A stretch of DNA of 6,555 bases from Candidatus Poseidoniales archaeon (GCA_012270265.1 JAAXIR010000044.1:1-6555), one strand, 5' to 3'; shown: positions 1 through 6,543, counted from the first letter of the stretch. Notes: generated from the letters alone by a model not told the origin. A program made the numbers and translations.

Positions 1-1
1 C

Positions 2-673
2 CACTCTGCCCTCTCGAACCCTGCTCCACGGTGGGCTCTTCTCCTCTGTACCATCATGTGGATTGGCGGAGGCATGGGTACTGGTATGGGAATCATTGAC
101 TTCCAGTGGGAATTCATCTTCGTTGATGAACTGAATTGGGATGCTGAACGTTATCTTGAAATCAAGGCATTACCGGTCTTCTTGTCAACCATGGCAGGAT
201 TCCTCGTGGGCGGTATCCTCGGTTCAAAATTTGGATCCCAACGTGTCCTTCTCTCAGCGGTTGGTGTTGGGACGCTCATGACAATCGTTTGGTCGGCCAG
301 TCGCAGCAATTGGAGTGATGAAACGTTCATGACAGGTATCTGGCTCTTCTGGACCCTGATTTGGGCCATTGTTGGCGCAAACCTACTCGCTTTGCTTATG
401 TCCGTCACCACAAAGGAGTTGGGCGGTACACAGTTCTCAATTTACATGACACTCATCAACGTGGGTGCATTTACTGGAAATGCCCTTTCTCCAAGAGTTC
501 TCGATATGGTCAATGGAAGTTATGCAAATCTGTTCTTGGTTGGTGCTGCTTTCCAGGGTCTTGTTTTCCTTGTTCTCCTTGGAATGGGACGTCGAATTGA
601 ATCCACCTCCGAATCGGTCCCCGAGAGTGTAATGATTTCTTCTGCTGCGGACGCAGTGACTGAAGCCGAGTGA
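2..673 (+). CDS. MFS transporter, C-terminal half (5'-truncated by window edge)
   Basis: The reading frame is open from base 2 to the TGA at 671-673 (223 residues), so the gene begins before the window; the ATG at 56 lies inside a membrane helix and is not the start. Six hydrophobic helices are visible at about residues 11-33, 55-77, 81-99, 110-134, 145-166 and 174-195, followed by a hydrophilic Ser/Glu-rich tail. That is the expected C-terminal six-helix bundle of a 12-helix major facilitator protein. The segment KELGGTQFS (138-146) followed by a Gly/Asn-rich helix resembles the 'ATQF' region of PAT/AmpG-like carriers (muropeptide, acetyl-CoA or drug uptake). MFS membership is fairly secure; the PAT/AmpG subfamily is a tentative resemblance and the substrate is unknown. 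Only 9 bases separate its stop from the next gene, suggesting co-transcription. Confidence 0.8.
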   Translation, partial: HSALSNPAPRWALLLCTIMWIGGGMGTGMGIIDFQWEFIFVDELNWDAERYLEIKALPVFLSTMAGFLVGGILGSKFGSQRVLLSAVGVGTLMTIVWSASRSNWSDETFMTGIWLFWTLIWAIVGANLLALLMSVTTKELGGTQFSIYMTLINVGAFTGNALSPRVLDMVNGSYANLFLVGAAFQGLVFLVLLGMGRRIESTSESVPESVMISSAADAVTEAE

Positions 674-682
674 TGGAATACC

Positions 683-1228
683 ATGGACCTCGAAGCAGCA
701 GCAAATCTGGGAGAGGCTCTGAGTGGCCTCGCCATCATGTTCACGCTGCTTTTTGGTATTCGCCAAGTTATGGAAGTGAATCGGAACCGACGCTATGAGA
801 TTTCTCAAACCATTGCTCAATCGCTTGAGAACCCATTGGTTCAACGAGGCTTTGCTACGTTTGGTGCTGTCATCAAACACAATTCAACACCTGAAGAATT
901 AATGGCGCTCACGAGGGAGCAAAAGGATGCATCGAATGCTGTTATTGTTCTGATGGCGAACCATGCGGTCATGACGTATCATCGAAATCTTTCGTTCGAT
1001 GTTGTCTATTCCTTTTACAATGGGTATCTTTCATTGATTGGGCCAAGCTTGCGAAGAATGATGCAGGTAGCCGAGATGGGTTACATGATGCATGAGGAGA
1101 GTGGCGTCACTCAAGAAGATGGTATGGGTACATTCCACTGGGTGTTGTGGCTTTTGGATCGGTTGGAAGAACACCACAAAGCTGACGAATACAAGCCTCA
1201 TTTGAATCAGAAAGATTGGAAGCCCTAG
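683..1228 (+). CDS. Hypothetical protein with one N-terminal membrane helix (DUF4760-like?)
   Basis: This 181-residue protein has a single hydrophobic stretch at about residues 10-30, ending in Arg and followed by a basic patch (NRNRR, 33-37), then a mostly helical, soluble domain. Positive-inside logic places the domain in the cytoplasm. The layout (short N-terminus, one helix with a 'RQV' type end, then a helical domain with ENP around 49-51) recalls the widespread, uncharacterised bacterial and archaeal membrane proteins grouped as DUF4760 and relatives. I do not see a catalytic motif; several His near the C-terminus (152, 164, 165, 173) are not in a recognisable pattern. The ATG at 683 is preceded by a weak GAGTGAT overlapping the stop of the upstream transporter, and the 9-bp gap suggests a two-gene operon. 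Function unknown. Confidence 0.75.
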   Translation: MDLEAAANLGEALSGLAIMFTLLFGIRQVMEVNRNRRYEISQTIAQSLENPLVQRGFATFGAVIKHNSTPEELMALTREQKDASNAVIVLMANHAVMTYHRNLSFDVVYSFYNGYLSLIGPSLRRMMQVAEMGYMMHEESGVTQEDGMGTFHWVLWLLDRLEEHHKADEYKPHLNQKDWKP

Positions 1229-1290
1229 AATCACGGCATTTGCGTTGGGTTCATCCGGTAAATCACTTTACGTCAAGGGTTGCCAAATCA

Positions 1291-1328
1291 TGGGACATTG
1301 TGGGACTTTAGGGTATGAAGTTAAGTCC
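1291..1328. promoter_or_regulatory. Tandem 10-bp repeat and inverted repeat upstream of the DHA2 exporter
   Basis: Two tandem 10-mers, TGGGACATTG (1291-1300) and TGGGACTTTA (1301-1310), share TGGGAC and TT exactly one helical turn apart. The second copy contains GGACTT (1303-1308), whose inverted complement AAGTCC lies at 1323-1328, a 6-bp stem with a 14-base loop followed by TTTATT. It could be a regulator site for the downstream exporter or a weak transcription end for the gene before. Both readings are inference; short repeats like this also occur by chance. Confidence 0.3.
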
Positions 1329-1344
1329 TTTATTGAAATATTTA
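1329..1344 (+). promoter_or_regulatory. AT-rich TATA-like block for the DHA2 exporter
   Basis: An uninterrupted run of mostly A/T (TTTATTGAAATATTTA) is the most AT-rich stretch in the 120-bp gap and ends 4 bases before the GTG start. Its first half is centred about 16 bases from GTG 1349 but about 28 bases from an in-frame TTG at 1361, so for a leaderless archaeal transcript the spacing fits the TTG better. The exact box and start site are uncertain. Confidence 0.35.
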
Positions 1345-1348
1345 CATT

Positions 1349-2887
1349 GTGGAAGGTGACTTGAAAACGGGACATCCTCTACGTTGGAGGATTCTTGCGC
1401 TTATGAGCGTCAGCCTCGTTGTGGTCATGTTGAACAATGTCACGCTCAACGTAGCCCTGCCAGAACTTTCTGTTGACCTTGACGCTGACAATACTGAACT
1501 CCAGTGGATTCTTGATGCATATGCACTCGTCTTTGGTGGTGCACTCCTTACAATGGGGGCTATTGGCGATCGATTTGGTCGACGCTCTGCTTTGCAGGTT
1601 GGTCTGCTTATTGTCGGTACTGCATCAGCATGGACCGCCATGTATGCTGAGACCAGTGGCGAAGTCATTGCTGCTCGTGCAGTTATGGGACTTGGTGCTG
1701 CGATGATTATGCCATCAACACTGTCGATTGTTGTCACCGTTTTCCCCCCTGAAGAGCGACCCAAAGCGATCGGAATATGGGCTGCAATGGCTGGCATAGG
1801 TGCTCCAATAGGACTCTTTGTTGGTGGGTGGGCTGTCCAAACCTTCGATTGGTCCATGGTGTTCTGGATCAATGTCCCAGTTGCACTCGTTTGTATCCTG
1901 CTTTGTGCAATCATCGTTCCAGAATCGAAAGATGGGAAGCAAACAAAACTGGACCCTATCGGTTCGCTTCTATCGATTGCAGCATTGGGCACATTCTTGT
2001 TTACGATTATCGAGGCGCCGAATCTTGGATGGACATCGACTGAGACGCTACTCCTCACCGGATTGGCTGCAATTTTGCTGTTCCTCTTCGCCATGTGGGA
2101 GCGACGCGTAGAACATCCAATGCTACCAATGTCGTTCTTCAAAGAGCCCGGGTTTGTTACTGGATTGATTGCTGTTAGCCTCGCCTTCTTCGTGATGTTT
2201 TCATTTATGTTCACGCAGATGCTTCATTTCCAATTGGTTCGAGGTCATGAAGCATTGAATGCAGCGCTTCATCTCCTTCCGCTTCCGCTTGGCTTGATGC
2301 CTGCTGCAGCGAACAGCGATCGTCTCGTCGATAAATTCGGTCGTCATCGTGTCGTTTCTGCTGGACTGTTTCTCCTAACAATAGGCATGCTCCTCTTTGC
2401 CACGCAAGTGACCATCGAATCGGATTACATCGTTATGATGGCGGTGTTCTTCATTCTAGGAATCGGGATGGGGCTTACCATGGCTCCCTCAACGAGTCTC
2501 ATCATGGAAGCGATTCCTGGGGACAAAGCAGGAGTCGGTAGTGCAACCAACGATGCGAGTCGAGAAATCGGTGGTGCGATGGGTATTGCCATCGGAGGCT
2601 CACTGTTGAATGAATTCTATCGCGATTCATTTGTCATGCCAGAGAGTATCGATGCAAGTACGCTTGCAGCAGATCCGAGCGTTTCCTTCCCAGCAGCCAT
2701 TCGAATTGGGGAACAATTGCGCGATATGGGCATGCCCGGTGGACAGGAATTGATCGATATCGGACGTGAAGCATTCATGACTGGTATGACGTCTTCAGCA
2801 GCAGGTTCGGCAGTCATTTCCCTTACTGCGGCAGTCATTGTCTACCTGTGGATGCCGAAAACAAAGCGCATCATGGAAGAGGAATAA
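1349..2887 (+). CDS. DHA2-family (EmrB/QacA-like) MFS drug/proton antiporter, 14 helices
   Basis: This 512-residue inner-membrane exporter probably expels drugs or other amphiphiles in exchange for protons. Visible signatures are a TM1 motif ending NVALP (34-38), QWILDAYAL with D56 in TM2, motif A GAIGDRFGRR (70-79), an Arg-containing TM4 (R110), a motif C-like Gly-rich segment GIGAPIGLFVGG (149-160), and the INVPVAL segment (174-180) typical of the DHA2 group. The length and number of hydrophobic segments fit the 14-helix family. Two deviations stand out: the TM1 position normally Asp in 'LDxTxxNVALP' is Asn29, and the Pro in the usual GPxxGG of motif C is Leu156. The start is GTG 1349, since a stop lies in frame at 1334. 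TTG 1361, preceded by GGAAGGTGA, is an alternative that removes only four residues; ATG 1403 would cut into TM1. The family is clear; the substrate is not. Confidence 0.9.
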   Translation: MEGDLKTGHPLRWRILALMSVSLVVVMLNNVTLNVALPELSVDLDADNTELQWILDAYALVFGGALLTMGAIGDRFGRRSALQVGLLIVGTASAWTAMYAETSGEVIAARAVMGLGAAMIMPSTLSIVVTVFPPEERPKAIGIWAAMAGIGAPIGLFVGGWAVQTFDWSMVFWINVPVALVCILLCAIIVPESKDGKQTKLDPIGSLLSIAALGTFLFTIIEAPNLGWTSTETLLLTGLAAILLFLFAMWERRVEHPMLPMSFFKEPGFVTGLIAVSLAFFVMFSFMFTQMLHFQLVRGHEALNAALHLLPLPLGLMPAAANSDRLVDKFGRHRVVSAGLFLLTIGMLLFATQVTIESDYIVMMAVFFILGIGMGLTMAPSTSLIMEAIPGDKAGVGSATNDASREIGGAMGIAIGGSLLNEFYRDSFVMPESIDASTLAADPSVSFPAAIRIGEQLRDMGMPGGQELIDIGREAFMTGMTSSAAGSAVISLTAAVIVYLWMPKTKRIMEEE

Positions 2888-4090
2888 TCACTCTAATTCA
2901 ATCGCTTTCGGGTGCTGAGGCGGGAATGCAATCAGACTGGCAAACCAACCGATGGTTGCACAGACCACAATCGAACCAATCGTTGAATGGATGCTCCATC
3001 CGAACGGTATGACGTGAATGTTGACACCTTCAATCCAGTAGGATGTGTCTGCAATGTCGCCTACACTCATGAGTCCATAGATCATGAACACAATGACTTG
3101 GCTTGCTGCCATCAATGGAATGTACGCCTTAGGGCCAATACGGTCGTAGCCTAGGGCTAGGACTTCAGCTACGATGGCGAGTGTTATTCCCATGGTCAAG
3201 TTGTTTGAATCAAATTCTGAATAGACCCAGACACCAATGGCATGGAACATGAAGAGTGTGAACATGGCCCCTCGTGCAGGCTTCCATCGTTGGAGGAAGA
3301 TTGCAAGAACTGCAGATGTCAAAGCGGCTTGAATGAAGAGTGATTTGAGTCCTTGCTCGAGTGCAAAGTTGTAATCTTGATTGTCGCAGAAATCAAGGCT
3401 GCCCGAGTAACAGTAACTCTGCAGTGGAGCAAACCAGAGATTTGCGTACCGGACCATAAGGAGGGCAACACACCATGCAGCACCGGCACCAAAAACGATC
3501 AACAGTTGCGATGGGAGTCCATTCTTTCCGGAGGTTGCATCCGCCCACGCAGACCAAAGCGGTGCAGTCACAGACATCATCAATCCGATGAACAAACCGA
3601 TGTGTGTCGGTGAAAGCAGAATGTCTGTGTTCTCTTCAACACCGAGCGTTTCGTGCCATATCAAGTCACCAAATCCAGAAACTGCAAAGATGATGATTCC
3701 ATAGACGCCTGCACGGTGTTGAAACTCTACGCCTTTGAGTGTACTGAATGGTTCTCGAATCAATTGTTGGATGCCTCCAACTGGTAATATGGCATAGAAG
3801 ATGTAGGCGCCGTAAGCAGCAGCTCCCGAATACCAAACAGCGTGCCATGGTGTGAAGAATGTGTCATCAACATTTCCTGCAATGTGGGCGAATGCATCGA
3901 TGAGTAAGCCGGCTAGACACCATAATCCAAGAAACAAAACAATCGGGGCGGATAATCTCTCACCAATCCTTGGCAATCCTTTCCAACGCTTGTGCAAAAC
4001 AAGTGCAAGGATTCCTGCAAGGGTGAGAAGTCCAAAGAAAATGAATGGGAAACCAGTGTAGAAGTGCCCGTCGCCGTGCGTTCCTGCCAT
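2888..4090 (-). CDS. Eleven-helix membrane protein of unknown function with duplicated His/Asp motifs
   Basis: This 400-residue integral membrane protein has hydrophobic segments at about 13-33, 47-70, 83-103, 127-145, 158-180, 192-214, 248-266, 272-292, 297-315, 320-343 and 366-389. Basic loops (33-45, 107-126, 268-273, 316-321) alternate with acidic or polar ones, giving a consistent N-out, C-in topology. Two outer-face hairpins share a motif: D65-x3-H69 then P81-x-H83, and D142-x3-H146 then P161-x-H163, each followed by a small-residue helix with Gly. C227 and C235 lie in an outer loop and could form a disulfide; more His are at 5, 9, 359 and 368. The pattern suggests metal or heme coordination at the outer face, but that is inference and I do not recognise a named family. 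ATG 4090 is the only possible start before an upstream in-frame stop. The stop codon abuts that of the convergent exporter. Confidence 0.85.
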   Translation of the reverse strand: MAGTHGDGHFYTGFPFIFFGLLTLAGILALVLHKRWKGLPRIGERLSAPIVLFLGLWCLAGLLIDAFAHIAGNVDDTFFTPWHAVWYSGAAAYGAYIFYAILPVGGIQQLIREPFSTLKGVEFQHRAGVYGIIIFAVSGFGDLIWHETLGVEENTDILLSPTHIGLFIGLMMSVTAPLWSAWADATSGKNGLPSQLLIVFGAGAAWCVALLMVRYANLWFAPLQSYCYSGSLDFCDNQDYNFALEQGLKSLFIQAALTSAVLAIFLQRWKPARGAMFTLFMFHAIGVWVYSEFDSNNLTMGITLAIVAEVLALGYDRIGPKAYIPLMAASQVIVFMIYGLMSVGDIADTSYWIEGVNIHVIPFGWSIHSTIGSIVVCATIGWFASLIAFPPQHPKAIELE

Positions 4091-4108
4091 ACGCCCACAT
4101 TGAACGTT

Positions 4109-4120
4109 GCATTATAGAAG
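4109..4120 (-). promoter_or_regulatory. TATA-like box for the 11-helix membrane protein
   Basis: Read on the minus strand this is CTTCTATAATGC. The TATAAT core is centred about 23 bases upstream of the ATG at 4090, close to the 25-27 expected if transcription starts at or next to the start codon (leaderless archaeal mRNA). No purine-rich BRE element and no Shine-Dalgarno sequence is obvious. It suggests the gene can be transcribed independently of the EF-hand gene upstream on the same strand. Confidence 0.45.
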
Positions 4121-4124
4121 ATGC

Positions 4125-4142
4125 AGTAACACGGGCGTTACT
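4125..4142. repeat. Perfect 6-bp inverted repeat between the EF-hand and membrane-protein genes
   Basis: AGTAAC and GTTACT flank a 6-base GC-rich spacer (ACGGGC). The repeat lies 8 bases past the end of the EF-hand gene and about 9 bases upstream of the TATA-like box for the next gene. It could be an operator half-site pair or part of a transcription end. The only T run (TTTT) follows on the plus strand, where no gene ends, so a terminator role for the minus-strand EF-hand gene is poorly supported. Confidence 0.35.
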
Positions 4143-4150
4143 TTTGGGGA

Positions 4151-4429
4151 TTATTCCTCTTCTTCGAGAGCAGCCGTAAGTTCAGAGAGGTCGATTCGAT
4201 TGTCCTCGTTGGCATCCAATGCCTTGATGATCATCGAAACCTGACCTGGCGACAATGCATCTCCTAGATGCTCAAGCAGTCCCTTGTACAACTCAGGGCC
4301 ATTGATTTCCCCGTCATTGTTTGCATCGATGGATGAGAAGACGTCTGCTGCGCTTTGGTTGCTTTCCTTCATTGCATTTTTCAGATTCGAAATCGCTTCC
4401 TCAACGGTCCATGACTCATCGTTTGACAT
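4151..4429 (-). CDS. Small two-EF-hand calcium-binding protein
   Basis: This 92-residue acidic protein has no signal peptide or membrane helix, so it is probably cytoplasmic. Loop 1, DANNDGEINGPE (35-46), is a canonical 12-residue EF-hand with D1, N3, D5, G6, I8 and E12. Loop 2, DANEDNRIDLSE (72-83), keeps D1, N3, D5, I8 and E12 but has Asn instead of Gly at position 6. Helices flank both loops and the protein ends in a run of Glu. It looks like half a calmodulin: one EF-hand pair acting as calcium sensor or buffer. The frame can be extended to ATG 4492, adding 21 residues. I prefer ATG 4429 because GGGAGGA lies just before it, a TATA-like box sits 27 bases upstream, and the extension carries no EF-hand sequence. 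The gene is divergent from a secreted hydrolase with a calcium-binding tail, a suggestive but unproven link. Confidence 0.85.
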   Translation of the reverse strand: MSNDESWTVEEAISNLKNAMKESNQSAADVFSSIDANNDGEINGPELYKGLLEHLGDALSPGQVSMIIKALDANEDNRIDLSELTAALEEEE

Positions 4430-4430
4430 A

Positions 4431-4437
4431 TCCTCCC
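4431..4437 (-). promoter_or_regulatory. Shine-Dalgarno-like GGGAGGA before the EF-hand start
   Basis: The minus strand reads GGGAGGA, one base before ATG 4429. The GGAGG core is only two bases from the start codon, tighter than the usual 5-8, so its activity is uncertain. It is still the best Shine-Dalgarno match in the window and helps to choose the shorter start. Confidence 0.4.
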
Positions 4438-4450
4438 GTCGTGTAGAGCG

Positions 4451-4462
4451 TTGAATAAATGT
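4451..4462 (-). promoter_or_regulatory. TATA-like box for the EF-hand gene
   Basis: Read on the minus strand the stretch is ACATTTATTCAA. Its TTTATT core is centred about 27 bases upstream of ATG 4429, matching archaeal TATA spacing for a transcript starting at the start codon. It lies inside the frame extension to 4492, which argues against that longer start. Whether the GGGAGGA at 4431-4437 would be included in such a short leader is unclear. Confidence 0.45.
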
Positions 4463-4542
4463 TCCGAACCCATTGCCTTCAAGCAAACGCATCGATGTTG
4501 TTTTATGTGTGGGAATGTAACACAGCCTGTTGGTTGTCGTTC

Positions 4543-6543
4543 ATGCGCTCTCATATGTTGTTAGCAGTGTTGATGATTACGAGCCTCTTCGTTACGCTTC
4601 CAGTCCATGCTGACGCTCGGGCGATTGAATTCGACGCTGAAATCCCTCGCTACGATTGGCTTTCAAATGAGACCGTGCCCATCGATGTCCAACTCAAAAA
4701 TGCGCAGTTCAACACGAATTACACCATCACTTGGTATCTCGAAGATGTTGATGGAACGGTCGTTGATTCAGGCTCGATTGTCTTCAAAGCTACTGGTACA
4801 GTGACGTCGAATGTCATCGAATTGAAACAGTTCTACAACGGTAACCACTTTTACACATTCGAGGCTGATCTCTACGATGCTTCAGGTGCGTTGTTGGTTC
4901 AAGCAGAACGATCGTTTACTGTGTTCCAAAATCGTTTGATTGCTCCCATTGGTAATCTCGTTGTTTTCGGAGATTCACTAAGCGATATGGGCAACGCCAA
5001 GGATTCAATTCTCAACGTTCCAGATGTACCTCCATACTGGCAAGGGAGGTTCTCGAATGGAATGGTTTGGGTCGAACATCTGTCGCAGTCGTACGGTGTT
5101 ACGACGACGCATGGTTTCGGAACCTCTGCAGGAGATAATCGTGCATTTGGTGGGGCTCAAACAGGAGCAGGATTCGCCTATCTTTTGATTCCGAATGTTG
5201 GTTCACAAATCACGAGTTACCTCGCAAATGTGCAATCGAATTTTGCATCAAACGACGTCGTCTCGTTATGGGCGGGTGGGAATGATTTCCTCTACGGGAC
5301 TGCAAATGCTGATACCATTGTCACCAACATGGAGAGCCACATTCGCCAGCTTGAAGCGGCAGGTGCTACGACGTTTGTGATTCCAAATCTACCTCCGCTT
5401 GAGAAGACTCCAGAAATCCTTGGGCGTAGTCAAACTCAACAACAGAACACAGCATCAGAAGTGGTCGCTTACAACAACAAGCTTGCAGCATTGATCGGTA
5501 GTCTTCGCCTTGAATTAGGTATTACAGTCCACGAAGTCGACGCCTATTCAATCTTCAATGACATCATTGACAACAAGGCCGCACTGGGTCTGACCAATAC
5601 ACAATCGGCGGCTTGTTCAGGAAATCCTGGTTTGCTTCCTCTTCCTATTTGCAACAATGGTGACCCAATTGCATCAAACGTGGATGAATACATCTTCTTC
5701 GACAAGGCACATCCGACCAAGACCATGCACCAATACATTGGCCGATTTGCCACTGAAGTCGTTGGTCAAGCCGATACAGATGGCGATGGAATTGTTGATG
5801 CAATCGACACATGCGAATGGACAGAGGACGGAAGCATGGTGAATCAAACTGGATGCTCATGGGACCAAAGGGACGATGATGCTGATGGAGTGCTCAATGT
5901 GGATGATGTCTGCCCGGGCACAGATGGTAATGCCAAAGTGGATGGAAATGGTTGCTCAGCAGCACAGCGCGATACAGATGGTGACGGCAACAACGATGCC
6001 TTGGAACCCTGCCCGTACAGTCCAAATCTCATCGACTATGATTCAGATGGTTGCTCAGACTCCGAAGATTGGGACGATGACAACGACATGGTTGCGGATT
6101 ATGAGGACAATTGTCCGAAAGGTGCCATCGGTATCCATGCAAACGACCTTGACCAAGATGGATGCTCTGATCAGGAGGATTTGGACATCGACGGTGACGG
6201 ACTTTCGAATGTTGGAGAGGATCAGATCGGTTCGGATAAGCGCAATCCCGATACGGACGGTGATGGTTACAACGATGGCATTGATGCCTTCCCCCTGGAT
6301 GCAACAGAATGGCTCGATTCCGATGGTGATGGGTGCGGCGACAACAGCGATGAATTCCCTCTTGATGCAAACGAATGCATCGATACCGATGAGGATGGAG
6401 TTGGAGACAATGGTGACGCTTTCCCTGCCGATGAGGAGGAGTGGACCGATTCCGATGGCGATGGTGGAGGAGAGAACTGCGATGGATGTGAGGATGTTGC
6501 TTCAGAATGGTTGGTTAGAGATGGGGAGCGAGTACGGGTATGA
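4543..6543 (+). CDS. Secreted GDSL/SGNH-family esterase or lipase with calcium-binding repeat tail
   Basis: This 666-residue protein probably hydrolyses an ester outside the cell (lipid, acyl or acetyl groups). Residues 1-23 are a signal peptide with a cut expected after V-H-A. Residues ~26-127 look like an Ig-like beta domain. The SGNH hydrolase spans ~139-408: block I FGDSLSDMGN with nucleophile S145, block II RFSNG with G173, block III GGND with N247, and block V D387-K-A-H390, so the full triad and oxyanion residues are present. Cys358 and Cys370 may bridge a loop before block V. From 411 on are Asp-rich thrombospondin-3-like repeats that should bind calcium. The frame opens at 4459, but ATG 4543 gives a clean signal peptide, so I chose it. 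No C-terminal membrane anchor or sorting signal is seen, and the last repeat is degenerate, so the TGA at 6541-6543 may not be the true end. The substrate cannot be read from sequence. Confidence 0.88.
   Translation: MRSHMLLAVLMITSLFVTLPVHADARAIEFDAEIPRYDWLSNETVPIDVQLKNAQFNTNYTITWYLEDVDGTVVDSGSIVFKATGTVTSNVIELKQFYNGNHFYTFEADLYDASGALLVQAERSFTVFQNRLIAPIGNLVVFGDSLSDMGNAKDSILNVPDVPPYWQGRFSNGMVWVEHLSQSYGVTTTHGFGTSAGDNRAFGGAQTGAGFAYLLIPNVGSQITSYLANVQSNFASNDVVSLWAGGNDFLYGTANADTIVTNMESHIRQLEAAGATTFVIPNLPPLEKTPEILGRSQTQQQNTASEVVAYNNKLAALIGSLRLELGITVHEVDAYSIFNDIIDNKAALGLTNTQSAACSGNPGLLPLPICNNGDPIASNVDEYIFFDKAHPTKTMHQYIGRFATEVVGQADTDGDGIVDAIDTCEWTEDGSMVNQTGCSWDQRDDDADGVLNVDDVCPGTDGNAKVDGNGCSAAQRDTDGDGNNDALEPCPYSPNLIDYDSDGCSDSEDWDDDNDMVADYEDNCPKGAIGIHANDLDQDGCSDQEDLDIDGDGLSNVGEDQIGSDKRNPDTDGDGYNDGIDAFPLDATEWLDSDGDGCGDNSDEFPLDANECIDTDEDGVGDNGDAFPADEEEWTDSDGDGGGENCDGCEDVASEWLVRDGERVRV
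5773..6480 (+). repeat. Thrombospondin-3-like calcium-binding repeat region
   Basis: It encodes roughly residues 411-646 of the secreted hydrolase as a chain of DxDxDG loops. The first part (411-~550) has irregular spacing and Cys-containing linkers such as DVCPGT and DNCPKG, with Cys at 424, 438, 457, 471, 490, 503, 524 and 541 likely to form disulfides, as in classical TSP3. After a DTDGDGYNDGID loop the pattern changes to a regular 22-residue unit. Such tails usually fold around many calcium ions as a rigid stalk or surface-attachment element. Confidence 0.85.
6283..6543 (+). repeat. 66-bp (22-residue) tandem units at the end of the hydrolase gene
   Basis: Units begin at 6283, 6349, 6415 and 6481 and follow the plan D-x-F-P-x-D-x-x-E-W-x-D-x-D-x-D-G-x-G-D-N-x. 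The first two and most of the third match well; the second has Cys in place of Trp. From the end of the third unit through the fourth, spacing is kept (S-E-W at the right place) but the Phe, Pro, several Asp and Gly are replaced, and the frame then ends in TGA. The DNA copies are diverged at many codon third positions, so the duplication is not recent. Confidence 0.75.

Noticed and set aside
437..880. A 147-codon open frame on the minus strand spanning the first two genes
   Set aside because: It crosses two plus-strand genes that have coherent membrane-protein translations, and its own translation shows no motif or promoter.
1258..1271. GTAAA-TCAC-TTTAC hairpin 30 bases after the small membrane-anchored protein gene
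   Set aside because: The stem is only 5 A/T-rich base pairs with no following T run, so it is too weak to call a terminator.
1342..2214. A 290-codon open frame on the minus strand inside the DHA2 exporter gene
   Set aside because: It lies antisense to a clear 14-helix transporter; its Ser/Thr/Pro/Ile/Arg-rich translation has no domain and is what codon bias on the opposite strand produces.
4430..4492. Upstream extension of the EF-hand protein to ATG 4492 (21 more residues)
   Set aside because: It overlaps the TATA-like box at 4451-4462 and the GGGAGGA at 4431-4437, and adds a basic leader with no signal-peptide hydrophobic core.
4459..4542. Upstream extension of the hydrolase to ATG 4459 (28 more residues)
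   Set aside because: The extension has mixed Cys/Trp content and would bury the clean signal peptide that starts at ATG 4543.
6029..6370. A minus-strand frame rich in His, Arg and Cys opposite the repeat tail
   Set aside because: It is the antisense reading of Asp-rich GAT/GAC repeats; the composition is an artefact of the repeats.
5773..6480. Possible CRISPR or non-coding tandem array suggested by recurring GATGGnGATGG words
   Set aside because: The repeats lie in one continuous frame, differ at third codon positions and encode calcium-binding Asp loops, so they are protein repeats.
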